Assembly (NCBI GenBank): GCA_963930645.1
Contig: OZ005650.1
Span: 64,484,718-64,548,717, forward strand
Direction: 5' to 3'
Length of the DNA: 64,000 nucleotides
From: Salticus scenicus
Taxonomy: Eukaryota > Arthropoda > Arachnida > Araneae > Salticidae
Part shown: one piece after another, positions 25,619 to 40,200 of the stretch
Position numbering within the stretch: position 1 is the stretch's first letter
Layout of the letters: every line of letters starts with the position of its first letter
Notes under the pieces: generated by a model
Told to the model about the DNA's origin: nothing
The model's input: the letters and a program-made list of their open reading frames with translations, nothing else
The model's database searches: none
Made by a program: the position numbers and the translations under genes

Positions 25619-28600
25619 ATTTCAAATGATACTCAAATTATTTAGACAGAAGCCCTAATCTTTCTGTACCTTGTTATCAGTCAATCAATAAAAGAGGAGC
25701 AACGTAATTTGAACGTATTTTTTTAACGTAATAGTTCGAATAACGGGAATTTACTCCCGTAACTGGCCGGCCTCGCTTCATCTTTACTAAATAGAAGCGA
25801 TCAAATTATTGACAAAATTACAAAAATACAAAATCACACTTCTATAGCTATGCTACTCTACAAACCACATACTAAAGAATTACAAACTAAACAAAAACAA
25901 ACACACCCCGGCAAAAGATGTTGCCAAAATATTTATGTAATTTTCCACAGAAAAATTTCGTCACATCAAGGAAAGATACGCCACACCCATTATCATGTTT
26001 GACGTCATTCCCTTACTAATCAGCGTGGACTCCGCGAGAAATGGAGGCGTGGTTTTATTGTCATGTAGTAACGTTAGTGACTAGTACGAGAACATAAGAG
26101 AAAATTGATGGGATGCAATGTTTATATATTGCTGAGCAGATGTTTTTGCTCGGTATTATTTTATAAATACTTTGTTTTTCCAAAAAATTTCGGGAAAAGT
26201 TTATTTATCTCCAAATTGATTTTTGTGAAGGGTCCGTTTTATGAGTATAGAATTTTGTGAAGGGTCCGTTTTATGAGTATGGAATTTTGTGAAGGGTCCG
26301 TTTTATGAATATGGAATTTTGTGAAGGGTCTGTTTTTTTAGCCTGGAATTTTGTGAAAGGTCCGTAAACGGACCCAGTTTTCCCCCTAGACAGACCCCTG
26401 TAAGACAAAAGCTAGACTATGTTACTGTCACATACAATTTAGTATTTCTGAAATTATTGACTAAATTAATATGATCCAACCATTGATGGCATGACGAATG
26501 TTTTTTGGAGCAAATATGTAGCAATTACAATGAGAAATAAAAATAATAAAAAAGAAAGAAAGAAAGAAAAATAAAGGAAACCATTAAAAATTCAGTCAAA
26601 GACAGAAAAGACAGAATTTAGTTTAGTACAGAGGACTGTTAATTTCAACCTATAAAATTTTTATTTTTAAATTTTTTTAAATTTATTATCTTTTGACCAT
26701 AAAATTGGGCCACGTATTTTTTTAAATGAGTGAAATGAATTTAAATGAAGTGCTACTACCTAAATTTCATATTTTAGTTAATTTTAAAAAAAATCTAACT
26801 GTCATATCGAAAAAATTTTTGCATCGCTAGATTCAGAATAATCACCCCTTTCATTTGGGACCAACTTTGTAACGATAGGACTGATATTTCTAATTTATTT
26901 TCGTGTTACACAAAACTGGTTTACAAAAATTCAGACTGAAACTAATAGTCCTCCGTGCTAGCAAGTAAAAAATATAAATTTTTAAAACCATATCTGATAT
27001 TTAGTAGGTAAGTAGAAAATATATATTGCTTTTCATTTAATACTCTCAGCTTGAAAAATCGAGGGAAAAAAAAATGTTAATCCCATTTTAAAGAAAACTC
27101 TGTAACAATACATCTTTCAAATTCCTTCATCTTTTTATTGTATTACAAAAATTTTCAACTTGCTGTTTCAATTGGAGGGAAAATCATTTGTGTTTTGTGC
27201 ATAATTTCAAATTTATTTTCAAACACTATTTATAGATAAATCAAGTCAGTTACAAGCAATTCAGAGAAATTCTTGTTTTAAAAGATTGATATGACTTCGA
27301 GGGTTGAGTTTGAAAAGAAAAAAAATCAATAAAACAAGGGACATGGGAAATGCTTACTGATCTTTGCTTTGTCTTTTTAACACGCTTTTATTAGCTTCAC
27401 CTGTATGTATGTATGTTCGCATGTTTGTAACCCTCTGGGAGCAAACAAAAAATCTATATTGTAAAAAAAAGGCTTTCCCTACATGAACACCGTGGCGTTG
27501 AGGTATAGCTCCACGCTACGAACCTAAAGGTCTAGCGTTCGATCCCAGTGAGGGGAGATTTTTTTAAAATGGTTTTTGTTTAATTCTAAATTATTTTAAT
27601 TAAAGATTTAAATGTATGTAAATATTATGGTGTGTCACTCACACGATTTTCTCTTACCCTGCATTTTAATACTAAGATAGATATTTTGTGCTTTTTAGTT
27701 CACATTTCTATAAAAGCGTGTTCTTTAATTTTTTAAAACTATAATATTATTCTTCTATAAACAAATAACTTACGCTTCCCTCCCCTCCCCCTCCAAATAA
27801 ACTTGCATTTCTTGAATTATTCTGTATTTTCTACATTTTTACTCTGAACATAGTTATTACAGATAATTAACAACTTTTGTAATAATTCACATTCACAAGT
27901 TAACCGATTCACTTGTAAACAGTATTGTGACAAGTGATAAAATAACATCTAAATGTTCATTTAAACATAAATACTATGACTGGACTATTAGACATCTTAC
28001 TTTTTGCTGGGAAATAATACTTAATAAAAAAAAAAAAAAAAAAAACTTAGTCTAGCAGTTTTTGGAAGAAATAAGTATAGATTAAATGGATGATAAGTCA
28101 CCTTTTGAAAATTTTGCAGTAGGAATTTGCTTTATCTGGCGACTTGACAACCTGTTTCTTTTACTTTTTCTTCTTTCTTGTATACACTTGATAAGCTAAA
28201 AGGGAGAAGAAATTAGACTGATATTACTAGTGTGCAATAACTGCTAATTCTATATTATAATATTTTAAAAATCTATTAAATTAAAAAAAATAATAATAAT
28301 ACATATATCAAAATAAAAATTTGTTAGACTAATTTATGGTTTATTCATTTTCCTCTATTTTATAAGTAATCAACTGACTTTACATTTTCAAACATGTTAA
28401 TTTTATTTGCATCTAAGCTATTCGTTTAAATTTATACAGTATGAAGGTAAAAAATTAGTCCTGAAGATTTTCAATCATATTAAATCATTATTAGCTTTTT
28501 TTTTTTTTTTTTTTTTTTTTTAAGCAATTTTCATAATTAAAAAATTTATTAATCTGAAGGAAAACTGTCAATCTTCCCAATTTTTTGTAAAAACAAAATT

Positions 28601-29540
28601 TAAAAATTGCTAATCACTACATTTAAAAGAATTTTCAAAATAACTTAATAAATATAATATATAACTTTATAAATTAAAAAAAAAAAAAAAAAAATCTACT
28701 GAAATCATTTAAAACTATGCTTTGGATCCCCGCTGCTTTCATCTTCCTTACCCATGCTATGTCGGCTCTGGGTCCCCACTATTTACATCTGTGCTTTAGT
28801 GCACACCTAATCTCACAGATAGTCAAGGTTCATGTTATTCTGTGGGAACATTTATTTCCACAATTGTTTATTGCCTATTTTTTTTTTAATTCTGTTTTCC
28901 CATTCAGAAAATTCACAATCTTCTTTTTTTTCCATTCAGTTTTCACATTCAGAAAATTCACAATCTTCTTTTTTTTTTCATTCTGTTTTCACATACAGAA
29001 AATTCACAATCTTCTTAAATTAATACTCATTTTTTATTATTTATTTATTTTTAATTTTTAATATTTAATTTTTGAGTTAAGAAAATAACTAAATTCATTT
29101 TTCACAATTTTTAGCTAAAAGAATAAAATATTAAAAATTAAAATAATAAATTTCAAAAAGTGAGTACTATTTTAATGGTAGTAAATTTTTTGAATGTAAA
29201 AACAGAATTTTGAAAAATACATTAGAATAAATTGTGAAAAGAAATTTCCCCATAGGGGCTTTGGCTGTCAGTGAGATTAAGTACTGTATGCTATTAACAA
29301 ACATTTCAATTTAGGTACTTTTTGGACTATATTTGATGCCACTATTATTCAAGAATACACTTTTACAGATGGCTATATCTCAGTACCTACTAAACATTTT
29401 AGTTTTGATAAAGACCTAATATCACATGTTTAGGGAACCACTTTTGGAAAAAGTGAGATTTATATGTCAATAATTGAAATTGAAATAATTGCTTATTATG
29501 GAAAGATATTTTTTCTGCAATTAGCTGCATTTAAATACAA

Positions 29541-29574
<34 letters not shown>

Positions 29575-29911
29575 GATGAATTATCCAATTAACCATAAAA
29601 TGACAGCAATTTTATGCCAAATATAAGTACTACAATATGCTGTGGGTATATCAAGACTATGAAATAACTAAGTTTGTAGCAACTGCATATTACTTCTTAT
29701 TTTAAATATTTATATGACTATTAAGTCTTACTATAAAATTTATTTAAACATTATAAATGGAAATATAATTTTATCAGATGCATAAAAAAAATTCGCTTTT
29801 TAATATTTTTTTTATAATTCATTGTAAACAAATATATTTCTTTTTATGTCAAGAGGAAGGGAGAAACTTTTCACATAAATATCAACATTTTAATATTGAT
29901 AAAAACATGTA

Positions 29912-29946
<35 letters not shown>

Positions 29947-32900
29947 TATTACTAATTTTTAATTGTAAGCTTGTTTATTGTTCTTTAAGAAACTTTAATC
30001 AAAAAGTCCAGGAATTTCCCTTTTGTGGGTTGTAAACGAGAAAACTCAGTTCCATGAAAAAAAATAGTTTTTAAAATATTTAATTACTAACTGAAAAATG
30101 TCTAACGAGATAGTTCATTAAATATATTAGATCTAGGTTTGTTAAGAGAAAAATCAGAAATTCTTTAATAAATTTTTAATTTTTTCAAAGTGGTTCTCAA
30201 TTTCTACCCTTTAGATTAGCTTTCACTTATCAATTGAAAGGTAATAAAACAAAATCTTTAGATGTAAAATACTACAAATTCACCCATTTAAAAATTTAAT
30301 AAATTTTATGTAATATTAAAAAATTGCTAAAAGTAGTGGTGTAGTGATTAAGGTCAATTGACTATACAAGAATCCTAAACCTTGGTTGGAATGCCTCATT
30401 TTATGGAGAAGAGGGGGCCTTCTGGGGATTTTTATACAAGTTTCAGAGAAAACCATGGCACGCTCTTAACAACTAGGCCAACAAATGCAACAGGACTTTG
30501 AACCTAGCACCTATCAACTTCAAAATTAGAGCTACAAATGAGGCAAAATTACAAAATATTTTAATTATGTTAAAAAAAAGAGAGAGAGAGAGAGAGAGAA
30601 GATAAATAAAAAATACATGATTTTAAAATATGATTTACTGAGCCGTGGTCCCTTTTTTTTATGCTTTAGTCTAAAAAGACAACAGAAATGAATTTAAATA
30701 TTATGCTAAAAAAGGATATAAGTTATCACTTACTAAGCACATCATAAAGAGAATCATCACAAAGAAGCATATGCCTATTATAGCTACAAACAGGTACATA
30801 TAATAGGAGAAGTCTGGAATGTTTTGCTTCACACTTATCCTATAGTTCAAGTTAGAGCTGAAAAAATAATAATTTTTTTATTAAGAGTATCAAAAACAAT
30901 TACTTTAAAAACAAAAATACATGTAATTAAACGATAGGAAGAGAAAAAACTTTGTATATACTCAGAAATACAATTTTATTTTGAATAATAGATAAAATTA
31001 TTCAGAAGTTATTGTGATCTAACTTTAAAAATCCTGAAACAATACAAAAAGAAGAGGGGGGGGGATCACAAGATGCAATTTCCCCCTCCCCCCCAAACCT
31101 AAATAAATATTATTAAACTGTAAGAGATAGCCCGAAATTTCCATTATACAACAGCTTTCTCTTGAAACACACTGAAAAATAATTGAAGAAAAAAAAAAAA
31201 AAAATCCTGAAAACAGGAAGTATATTAAACAAAAATTCCAGAAAATGGAAAAAACCTCCTGCATATAATCACCCCTGATTACATAAAAAGGAAAACCATT
31301 TTAAGAATTTTTTTTTTTTTTTTACTCAATCAATATAATAATTAATAATTCTGTGATTATTGAGAGCAATGAAAAAAGTGATAATGCTTATGGGATTTTA
31401 AGTAATTTTTTTAAAGGGAGGGGGTAGTAGATACTATGTGTTACATCTTAACATATTCTGGAATATTTTCGTCCAAAATATTGTTTCAACAAACTTTTTT
31501 ATCATAATTGCACATGGGGAAAGGATAATTTATTTTTAAACAAAGTGAAAAAAAATATTACAGAACTAAATAATTATATAAATCTATTTTCCAAAAACAT
31601 AACAGTTAGAGAAAATATGACTCAATAAAACACAAAACTTTCTGTGAATCAACAATATCTAATGACACATTAGAAATAATTTCATGAAATACAGAAGTAT
31701 TGAAAAGAAACGAGGGGGGGGGGGAGAAAGAAAAGTAGGAAGATATATTATCCATTACATAATACAAATCTCAAATTACATTTCAAAAAATTGTAATTAC
31801 CTAGTATTAAAGACATAATTGTCTTTTATTGTCAACCCGTCATCATATGATATAAGAACTGTCGGAATGTGAGGTTCAAATCCTGAAAATATTAAATGCA
31901 TTAATAAATATTTTTAAAAAATAACAATAATAGTTTCAAAAAGCTTTTTTTTTTTTCCCAACCCAGTTTTATGCTGATTCTTAAACTAAAATTTTTATCT
32001 TGGCAACTTGGCCATACATTATGGCATTAAAATATTTTATTACATTGTCAAACCTCGTTAATGTGAACACACTTAATGAGAATTACTTTTACCATAAACT
32101 GTTTCCACAATCTCCGTCAAAATAAAGATTAATTTAGTTATATTAAGATTAGTTACTGACAGCATGAACTACTGATAATATGAACAATTTTTTTCTCCTT
32201 CTTGAGATTCACTTTAATGAGGTTTGTCTGTAGCCCAGTGGCAAAAAGTTTTGTAGATGTCTGCGACAGTAGAGGTCAAGACTTACAATTTTTAGAAGTG
32301 GCCACTCATGAGTCGTCGTCGTTATACATCGGATTCATACATATAATATATATATATATGATATGGTATATATGTGTACATAAAAGCATAAAAACACAAA
32401 TGATATGGTCGGAAAATTAAGTTAAGAAATAGTGCTTTTTATTGTATTATTTTAATAATAATACAATAGTCATTATTATTAAATGAGTATTGTATTATTA
32501 GTCATTTAATAATACAATAAACGTGTATATATATGTGTATATTTCTGCCAATTAAAAAAAAAAATTAAATAGGTATTATTTGAAAAAATATATATTTTTT
32601 AAAAACTTATGCACTTCTCTGGTTTAAAATTTTCAATATCTGAAATGAAAAGAAGTAGGAGGAAGACAAAATAGATTGAGTAACTGAATCATTGAAAAGT
32701 GATTTGGTTTTTGAGGGAAGATATGACCTCGTTTGAACTTCCACTGAATGCTTATGATTTTATTCTTGTTAGCGTTTTAAGAGTGAGTTCTATAAGCATG
32801 TAGTTATAACAGCATGTAATCCAGCTTTTTTTAAATGCTATTAATAACTATAGTACTTAGAAAGGAGACTTTAAAATTCAAAGTTTTAGTAATGAGGAAA

Positions 32901-34196
32901 AATATATGGACTTTCATAGATAAATATTAATATATGCATTTTGCTACGGAAAACAGCAGGCTATAATGATATGATCTGACAGTGTGATTTCTCATACACA
33001 ATTTGTGTTTTTTACAAGAATATTTATTTTATGTCCCATTGCAAAAGAAATACAAAAATTTGATTCATTTAATAAATTTCACCTAGTCTGGCACTTCCAT
33101 ATGCAAATGGAAAATAATTATGATCAGAATTAGAGAAAAACGAAATTATTTTGAGTCTGAGGAAGGGGGTGGGGAGGCAAAGAACCTGTACTAGCCTATT
33201 ATCAGAGGTTTAATTTTATTAACTGGCATGTGATTGCAAAAATTAGAAATTTGCTGAAAAATTTCTGTAAACATGATTGGTTGGAGATTAGGTAGTCAAT
33301 TTATTGAAAGTGATGCTAATAAACAGTTATAAATAGATTTTTTCTACTTTAAACATTTTCAAGATTATTTCATTAACACAAAAAATTCCTTTAATATAAC
33401 TGCAGTTACTTTTATATCCACATAAAACCTCATAAAAATTTCATACCACCAGAAAAACAAATTTTTCAAACATATATAGAATAAAATTTTTATATATGAA
33501 CATTACTCATACATTATATATTATATATATAGTATTTAATTATCAGTTTTAAACGTGTATGAAATCAACTGAGCATTAATTTTCTTAAACTGATTTAGAA
33601 AAATTTTTTTTAAATAAAAATCTATTTTTCATCCCCCACCTTCCTTGTTTACACATTTGGTATAGATATGAACTATAAATATATAATTTAATTGAGAAAA
33701 AATAAATATATTCATCAAGTTAAGTCTAAAAATAATTATGTATGTGAGAAATGTTGAGCTCTTCTATCGCTTTATTGTTTCTAGAATTGATCATTTATCA
33801 CTATCTAGAAATGTGGAAGGAGGGGGGGGGGGATTAAAAAAATAATTGCATGAAGAAGAAATTTTAAATTTGCAATTGTACTTCTAGAATCTAATAAAGC
33901 ATGTTTAAAATGAATATTGCGATTTATATTATGGATGAAGAAAGACTGAGAAACAACTACAGAACATCTGATCGTCGATCGCTAGTTGGAAATAAGAAAA
34001 GGGGGAGAGAGGCAAAAAATAATTACACGAACAAGAAATATTTAACAATTCTATTTCTTTCTAGGTTCTAGAATCTCATAATACAAGTTTTAAATGAATA
34101 TTGACATTTGTGTTGTGGATTGAGAAAGATTGGAAATTGGAAGGCACGATCATCCTCTAAATCCCATTAACAGGGTTTCTTTCAATTCATTTCTTT

Positions 34197-34230
<34 letters not shown>

Positions 34231-37200
34231 GAACGATACCGCGTTTTTTTTAAAAAACGGAAGAAATATTTTCGCGAATTCGCAGAAAAAACGGCGATCA
34301 CACCAATTTTTTTTATCGCCACTTTTTCAAATTAAGTCGCCATGTGGCGAGTGGCGACCACGAGTCTTGACCTCTATGCGGCAGGCTTTTAAAATTTCAT
34401 AATCTGTCTGCAAAATTTGCGTGTAATCAGGGGTGAAAATGGCTTACACTCAAAAAGCCTAAAAGCTGATGAGTGAGTTTTCAAATACAGCTAATTTCTA
34501 CAAAATTTGTCAAAATTTCTTGGCTTTAAATGTTATTCCCTCATTATTCCCTGACTTTTCCAGATTGTTTAAGTTCTTTAGCTCCCTTGTCAGTTAGCCG
34601 ATTTGTAGTTACTACGGCAAGAAAGCCAAATGGCAAATGGATAAAACTTAATAAATAAATATGTTAGTTTTTATGATTTAAAAATATTTTACCATTTCTA
34701 TCAATATTAATTCAGTTTAATGAATTTGCAAGATCTAGGGCTCCAATATGGCCTAAAGCTTCAGCAGACAGATTCAGAGTTATAAAGTACTTAAATATTT
34801 TTTATAAAATTGCAGAACCCAATCATTATAATGATTTGAAAAGTAAATGTTACAACTTTTAACTTCACTTATCAACTTTTTATTTTTATGTATCTTAAAA
34901 CTGGTTATCAGTGAGCATGTGGGTCGTCCAAATTCCATGTTAACATACAGAGAAAATTATTTCTGTTATTATTCATTCAATAATGCATATTAAAATTTCG
35001 TTTTCACATTCAGAAAATTAAGGACTGTTAAATTATGTCTGTCCTTTTCCAAAAATTGATTTTTGTTTAGTTTTTCAATTTTATTTTAAAGTTGTAAAAA
35101 TACAAAAATTCACTTCGTAAAATTTTACATTTTAATTTCACAAAATAAAATAAAAAAAGTTTTAAAGTTCAATTTTTGGAAAATGAGAGACATAATTTAA
35201 CAGGCATTAATTTTCTGAATGTGAAAACGAAATTTTGAAATATGCATTATTGAATGAATAATAATAGGGATTATTTTCTCTTTAAGTTAATATAGAATTA
35301 AAATGACCTTGACACTTTAAAAAGCGCTTTGAGAAGAAAATTTCATTATGCACTGGAAGGTTAAATACCTCAGCATTTATTCTCTAAAACAGGGTTTAAC
35401 CTGGCAAAAAAATTACTTTAGCATTTTAGCGAAAATAGGCAAGCACTTTTTTAGCCTTTTCGAAAGTTAATTAATTCTTTGGATACCATTGGTTTCTTTT
35501 ACTTAGCTTTGTTATCCTCAGTTTTGTTTTCTATTCCTTTTGTTCATTGATAATTTTAACCAAGCATCCATATTTGTGACTTTAAAAATATGAATCAGGG
35601 AAAATATGTTTTGATTTTAACAATAGAAAAAGAGGTATTCATATCATATGTGTAAAATGAAAAAGCAATTGAAAAATTAAGTAAAGTGTAGCGGTAGGTA
35701 ATCGTGAAATACTAGTGCTAAGAATGCTTCTATGAAGCAAATTCTGAATTCTGACATACTTTTAAATATTTTTGCATTTAAATTCAATCATTGAAAATTA
35801 AAAATAAATCGAAATTACTATATAAATAATGATCCCCAAAAATTTCAGTCCTTTCATAGTTTTTGCCTGCAAATATTACAAAAAAGAAATAGAAAAAAAT
35901 ATGAGTTATTATATAGAGATATTTTATACAGTTATCCAGTTTTAGCTTTTTAGAGAAATTCTGACCGACATGTTTTAGCAAAATATGATACCTTTTAGCA
36001 AAATGCTAAAAAAAACTAATGGTAGTTTAAACCCTGCTCTAAAAACAATCTACAAATACCATACTTGAGCCAGCATTGCATTTAAGTATTCAATATAAAA
36101 TTTAAAGAAAAATATTCTTTAAAATAATGAGGGATACCTAATTCAACTTTATTTCAGCAATGAAACAATTTTATAATTAAATTTTAGGTTTCCTTGAAAG
36201 AATATCCCACTTAAATAGAAACAGTGTTTTTAGAGACACAAATTATATTATTCTGCTACACTCACTCTGTGTCATGGCTGGCTTCATTTCATCCAAACCA
36301 AAAAATATCTGATGATTTGATTTGGCTTATTATTTTTTCCAATCACATCAACTTTTTTTTTTTTTTTTAGAATCTTTATTTAAAATTGCCCTTTTATACA
36401 GTGAAGCATCGATAATCCGGCATCAGCGGGAAATAGACACAACTGGATTATCATTTTGTTTTTTGGTTATAGGTGTTCCGAAAATTTATCAAAATCGCCA
36501 ATCAATCACAACATCCAAAGAAATATTTCTTAAAAAATAGTTTTAAAAAATATATATTACCCTAATGCATACCCTATTAAAAACATAAATAATTAATAAC
36601 GTTTGAAATAAGCATGGGGAAACACTTTCACTCTTGCAAAAGCCATATGGCTTTTTACTCTTGCCGATCATAAAAAATTTGAGATTGTGTGTTCCTGATC
36701 CATTTGAGCACGCGAACAATGTAATTCGATCTTTATATATTTCATTTCTGAGTAAGACGGTTTGATTTCACATGCTAAGGTCTTTTTCGGCAAGCAACTT
36801 AGAGAATTGATGTCAATCCGTTAATCAATAAAACTAAACGAAAATCCATAAATTTTACTGATGATCCACAAAAATTGCCACAGGGTTCCCACTCTGAAAT
36901 AGAATAAAAATTCAAGGACTTTTCAAGGCCTACTTGGAGATTTTCAAGGATTATTACAAATATTGCAGAATGGTTAAGCATATGTAGCAAAATTATTTAG
37001 CAGTTTCTTTATTATGTTTTCTTCATTCTCTAGACTATTTTTTTAGTGTAATAACATAACTTAAAATCTTTCAGAGGTAATAAATATAGAATTTAATGCA
37101 ATTTTCCAGTAGGATTTACAAAAAACTGTTTTAAATCAAATTGAATTAAAATAACATTATCCCATGTTGATAAATATTAGTAAGTGCTCAAGATTTTATA

Positions 37201-40200
37201 CACACATATGAAAAGATATGCTAGCAGAGTGTAAGGAACATTCTCATTCCACTGTTGTAGAGAAAGGAGAAAGCAGATTTTTTCTTACTCAGTCACTCAA
37301 CTTTAAGCAGAAACCAAAATTCATGTTTGTCAAAGGACTATTGTTGAGGTGAGTTCTAATTGAAAGTTAAGGATGTCCCAAATTAAATAAAAATTCAAGG
37401 ACTTTTAAGGACTTTACAAGAAATTCAAGTACTTTTAAGGGCCCTTGAAAATCAGAATGAAATTCCAATACTTCAAGGACTTTCAAGGCCCATGGGAACC
37501 CTGTGCCAAGTATGCTATTCCAAGGTCATCTGTGAGTAACCCATTGAGTACTACAATTTACAGATGGAGAAAAAAATAAAATAAAAAAAAAAGTCTTCAG
37601 TTCAAGATTATAGGTGCTACCGGATTATAGGTTTCCAGATTACCAATGTTTCACTGTATAGTTAAAAATAAAATATAAATTTATAACAAACATAATACAC
37701 ACATTATGATTATGGATGAAGAATTTTCAAAAATATTTGAGGTACTCCATTTGCTCCAAAAGCTGGGTAAAATCTCATTAAAAGAATTTATAAATATATC
37801 ATTAAAATACAGTGAAAAATATATCTATAATAAAAGAATCTGCCAGTCCATTTATACATTTAAAGAAAAAATTAAGTACAAATTTTGACATATTTTAATT
37901 TTCAAGTATTAAAAAAAAAAAAAAAAAAAATTAACATGTAAACTTTTTTGGCATTAGCTTAATATGCTTTAAAGCTAATTTTATACCTAAAGTAGGATTT
38001 TTATTTTAATAAATTTTTAAAAACTAACTAAAAATATGAAAATCAGGCTTCAAGGTGCATCAATGTCAAAACTGATCTCCAAGCAAAATTTGTAGCTCTG
38101 TGGTCACTATCTGCCTATAAAGTGACCAACACACGCACAAACTTCTTTTAGTATAGAGTGAGAATAATGACATAAAACAAGCCCTTACCAAAACCTAAAT
38201 ACTGGAGAGGTCCTGTCTTTGGATCAAATATAATAGCAAAATCATATCCTGCAGAACCAGCCATATGAATCTAACAATAAAATATAAATTAGAAAATTAA
38301 TGGTACAATGATTATTTTACTTTACACATTTAAATATGTAATAAAGTAAAGTATATTAAAGTTCAATTCTTTATAGTGACTTAACACATTGAGCGACATG
38401 CAGATTCTTAATAAAATCCATTAAAATTCCTTAGTGATATTATCCTGTAATAAATAAAAATTAAGTAAATTTTAAATACATTTTCAATAATTACTTAAAA
38501 CAATGTAATATTTTTAGTTTTATATCCTATTTTACACTGTTATCCACCAATGGTTGATGCAGATTTATATCATATTTGACAATGTCAGCCACCGATGGCT
38601 GACATGGCGCTCAACGTGTTAATAAATAAATAAATAAACGCAAAAACCTATCAAAATTTTTGAAATCATTTATTTGTATTTACAGGTGAAAGAAATTAAT
38701 TTTATTGAATCTGGGTTTGCTTCAAGAATCCTCCTGATATTCTTTTAATTAGATTGTACGAAATCAGTCATAATTTTTTTTCATTAACTCATCATATATT
38801 GTTAGATACTATACTTAGTTATTATTTTTTAAGTAACTGGGGAACTCTGCTTTCTAACCATTAAGGAAGGCCCTGTGGCAGAATTTAGGCGACACAGTGA
38901 CATTATCGCAGAAAAGAAATTGTCACTTGCAGAAATATTTTCTCATAAAAATAAAAAAACATTCTTAAATTCACTAGAAAACAAGAACTCTACAATATGT
39001 TAGTAATATTGATATCTTTATGATTAAATGTGTACGTATTCTGTATAAATTAGAAAATATGTCATTAAGAAATAACACCTTCTTGCAGTACGAATGAGGT
39101 TTGTTTCAGAAAGCAAAGAAATTTTCTGCCACAGGGGAGGAAGGAATATTTAGTGCTGCTTTGAGGCTCCTTAAATTTAACTGTCAGCAATAAAGCTGCA
39201 CATTGCAAATTTCCATGAACTTTGTTGTATCAAACACATGATAAGTACTCTTGATATAGATATTTACAGTAGGCAATAGTAAATATCCAGGTAAATACCT
39301 ACTTTTACTTACCTTTTACAACTATTTTATTTTATTATGCTTTAACAATTTATTCTATAATTCAATAAACTGCTTTGTATATTTCAATTAAATGCTCGGT
39401 GGTATTTTAAAGTTTCATAAAACTTTTCACAAATTAATTTTTTAATTTGAAAATGAGTTATTTTTAAAAACTTGCATTCGAGACTAAGAAATACATACCT
39501 TGTGTTTATAACCACATGTTTCTGAACCATTAATTAAAGCAAACTTATAATAACTAAAGTTCGTTAAAAATGTTGGCTCTGCAACTATCGAACAGGCATC
39601 AGAAGGATCTGTCAGTGCAATAAAACCCTTAAATAAAAATAGAACATAATAAATATGCTTATGACACAAATTTTCATTTATATATATAATAAAAAATTAT
39701 GTCACAAAAATTACATTATAAAACATTCCACACTTTCTCTTTCTAAATTTAATGTACAAATAAGTGTCATTTTTAGGAATTCAATGTGTTATAATTAAAA
39801 CTCAGTGCAGATACAGCTAACTAAATAATATGAAATCGGAAAATAACAAATTAAACCATAGAAGCCCGCCTTAATGTTCTTTACACTCATACTTAACCAT
39901 TTGTATAAAACTAATATTTTAGTGCCATCACAAAACTTTCTTCTGCATTTTCTTATATAAATATATGCAGTGTAAATTATTTATTAAAATTATTTTCTAT
40001 GGACAATGCAAACCATTTTCATCTCTCATAACAATAAATGTGTAGATAAAGTCAATTTTGTGCCATACAGACGTCGTCTTTGAAATGGTCTCTACCACCA
40101 CACCCATTTTTTTTTTTTTAGAGAGAGAGACTGGCAAGAAGCCTCCCTATTTTGAAATTTATGATTGCTTATTATAAGAGAACTCATATGTATCTTGTTT

